The position numbers and the translations under genes were made by a program. The notes beneath the pieces were generated by a model, which was not told the origin of the DNA, did not search any database, and worked only from the letters and a program-made list of their open reading frames with translations. From an uncultured Clostridia bacterium (GTDB lineage Bacteria; Bacillota; Clostridia; TANB77; CAG-508), in assembly GCA_948485625.1 (NCBI GenBank), contig CAOMRW010000040.1, positions 1 through 6,647 of the forward strand: a stretch of DNA of 6,647 bases, written 5' to 3'. This document shows positions 5,751-6,647 of the stretch, in pieces. Each line of letters begins with the position of its first letter. Position 1 is the stretch's first letter.

Positions 5751-5825
5751 AAAAAGAGGATAGCATTTGAAAAAATTCAAATAGTGTACAATCTAACTAA
5801 CGATACGGAATTAGAACATAATTAT

Positions 5826-6392
5826 ATGTTTAAGTGGTTTCATAGAAGAAAGGATAATCATAGTAATCATCTTTCAGAATTTAAAGAAAGGTTGGTTATG
5901 CAAGAGTTAGCTTCTTTAGATATAGAAGCAATCAAACAATTTGCTTTAAAAGATTGGGAACTTGGGGAAACTCATGGTTTATCACATTGGCAAAGAGTGG
6001 AACGTAATGGAATAATACTTGCCACATCAGAAGTAAATATTACGGTTGTTAGGTTGTTTGCTTATCTGCATGACAAATGCAGAATAGACAATGGTTATGA
6101 CGTTGAACATGGGAAAAGAGCCGCTAATATGATTAATGGGATTAGGCATACATTACTAAAAGAACTAACCGATAATGAATTAGAGTTATTGTCTAAGGCT
6201 TGTGAACTTCATACTACAACATTGCGAACAGGTAACTCAACTATTGATACTTGCTTTGATGCAGATAGATTAGATTTAGAACGAGTTGGTATAATACCAT
6301 ATCCCAATAAAATGGCTACTGTAAAGGGAGAATATTATGCGAAGAATCTTGGTGAATTTTACGATTTAGCAGCTTTAATAACTATGGAATAA
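5826..6392 (+). CDS. HD-domain metal-dependent phosphohydrolase, 188 aa
   Basis: An HD-superfamily protein: members hydrolyse phosphate esters, often of nucleotides, using a metal held by His and Asp residues. Numbered from the ATG at 5826, the motifs are THGLSHW (His50, His54), YLHDKCR (His82, Asp83), VEHGKRAA (His95), CELHTT (His129) and CFDADRLDLERVGI (Asp145, Asp147, Asp150). This order and the DADRLDL block match a widespread family of small bacterial HD proteins whose substrate I cannot name. All expected metal ligands look present, so it should be active in the cytoplasm. A longer reading begins with TTG at 5748. I prefer ATG 5826 because TTG starts are rare in this group and the HD homology does not need the extra 26 residues. 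Moreover, TAAATTTG (5743-5750), a -7-like element, would overlap the TTG start. The lipoprotein gene ends 83 nt upstream. Confidence 0.85.
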   Translation: MFKWFHRRKDNHSNHLSEFKERLVMQELASLDIEAIKQFALKDWELGETHGLSHWQRVERNGIILATSEVNITVVRLFAYLHDKCRIDNGYDVEHGKRAANMINGIRHTLLKELTDNELELLSKACELHTTTLRTGNSTIDTCFDADRLDLERVGIIPYPNKMATVKGEYYAKNLGEFYDLAALITME

Positions 6393-6412
6393 TAAAAAGC
6401 ATATTGGAAAAC

Positions 6413-6445
6413 AGCATTTGAAGTAATTCATTTGCTATTTTTTTT
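6413..6445 (+). terminator. intrinsic terminator after the HD gene
   Basis: AGCA-TT-TGAA (6413-6422) pairs with TTCA-TT-TGCT (6427-6436) around a GTAA loop, leaving a 2x2 T-T internal mismatch. Eight Ts follow (6438-6445). It lies 20 nt after the HD stop codon and marks the end of the transcription unit. Confidence 0.7.
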
Positions 6446-6510
6446 ATAGAATAGCAATGTCGTGCAATTGTATTATTAATCTTTTCAATTAAAATTTGAA
6501 AGTAAAATAG

Positions 6511-6518
6511 TATCTTTG
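6511..6518 (+). promoter_or_regulatory. candidate -7 element (TATCTTTG) near the right edge
   Basis: TATCTTTG matches TAnnTTTG. A TTTG at 6495-6498 is too close (12 nt) to serve as a normal -33 element. If used, it would drive something starting near 6525 and leaving the window. An open frame without an ATG runs rightward there, so no gene can be called. Confidence 0.35.
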
Positions 6519-6563
6519 TAGAGATAAAATTTGTTGAACCATGTTACATTGAATTTGACGCTG

Positions 6564-6584
6564 GCGCAAACCATAGCGCAAACC
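6564..6584. repeat. 9-bp direct repeat GCGCAAACC
   Basis: GCGCAAACC occurs at 6564-6572 and again at 6576-6584, separated by ATA, giving a 12-bp period. It is more G+C-rich than its surroundings. Such short direct repeats can be recombinase or regulator binding sites, or simply part of coding sequence. No further copies are visible in the window. Confidence 0.5.
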
Positions 6585-6590
6585 GGAGCT

Positions 6591-6641
6591 AAAAAAGAAA
6601 AAGGCACCCAAGAGTGGAAGCCTCTCAAATGCCTTATTCTT
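6591..6641 (-). terminator. probable terminator of a minus-strand gene beyond the window
   Basis: AAGAAAAAGGCA (6595-6606) and TGCCTTATTCTT (6630-6641) pair over 11 of 12 positions, with an inner AGAG/CTCT pairing (6611-6614 with 6622-6625). Read on the minus strand, the hairpin ends in a T-rich run (complement of 6591-6602), as an intrinsic terminator should. It would stop a leftward gene whose body lies past 6647, facing the HD gene. A rightward reading frame through it cannot be excluded. Confidence 0.45.
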
Positions 6642-6647
6642 ATCAAG

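Noticed and set aside
6541..6647. Rightward open frame beginning near 6550
   Set aside because: It has no ATG, is cut by the window edge, and lies over a hairpin better read as a minus-strand terminator.
1..6647. CRISPR array, tRNA or rRNA
   Set aside because: I saw no regularly spaced repeats, cloverleaf or rRNA-like segments on either strand.

Overview
The window is A+T-rich and reads as a member of the Bacteroidales (Bacteroides, Prevotella or a relative). The evidence is the TAnnTTTG-type -7 promoter elements, start codons with A-rich upstream stretches and no Shine-Dalgarno sequence, a Bacteroides-type tyrosine recombinase, and a Mpi-like serine recombinase fragment. It looks like accessory DNA at or next to the end of a mobile element.

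Left part (1-2006), mobile-element debris. The 3' end of a tyrosine recombinase gene is broken by a frameshift near an A5 run (155-159) and is followed by a strong intrinsic terminator. Next is a 332-aa protein I do not recognise (492-1490), also closed by a strong terminator. A promoter-like site then precedes a 17-codon ORF (1751-1804). That ORF overlaps, in another frame, the C-terminal helix-turn-helix end of a serine recombinase whose catalytic domain is missing.

Middle (2007-2573), 567 bases without a gene but full of structure. It holds a 14-bp inverted repeat (2022-2078), a good Bacteroides promoter (TTG - 19 nt - TAACTTTG, 2130-2159), and about 400 nt of predicted leader RNA. The leader has extensive and partly competing pairings: a closing stem joining the 5' and 3' ends, a long irregular rod, and a terminator-like alternative followed by a U-rich tract. 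I do not recognise the RNA family.

Right part (2574-6392), all on the + strand. Four small proteins of unknown function (113, 119, 103 and 132 aa) are tightly packed, with a 27-aa single-membrane-segment peptide (3284-3367) among them. Two of the four (113 and 103 aa) start MG[FW]FN and look like distant paralogues, so the cluster may be two tandem modules. A 66-nt inverted repeat separates them from a 510-aa putative lipoprotein with a DxDxDG calcium-type loop. The last gene encodes a convincing HD-superfamily phosphohydrolase and is followed by an intrinsic terminator.

The right edge (6393-6647) has no complete gene. It carries a -7-like site, a 9-bp direct repeat, and a hairpin that looks like the terminator of a minus-strand gene beyond the window.

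The most unusual item is the structured RNA leader joined to the cluster of small, unrecognised proteins. Whether this is a functional system (defence, toxin-antitoxin, or element biology) cannot be settled from sequence alone.
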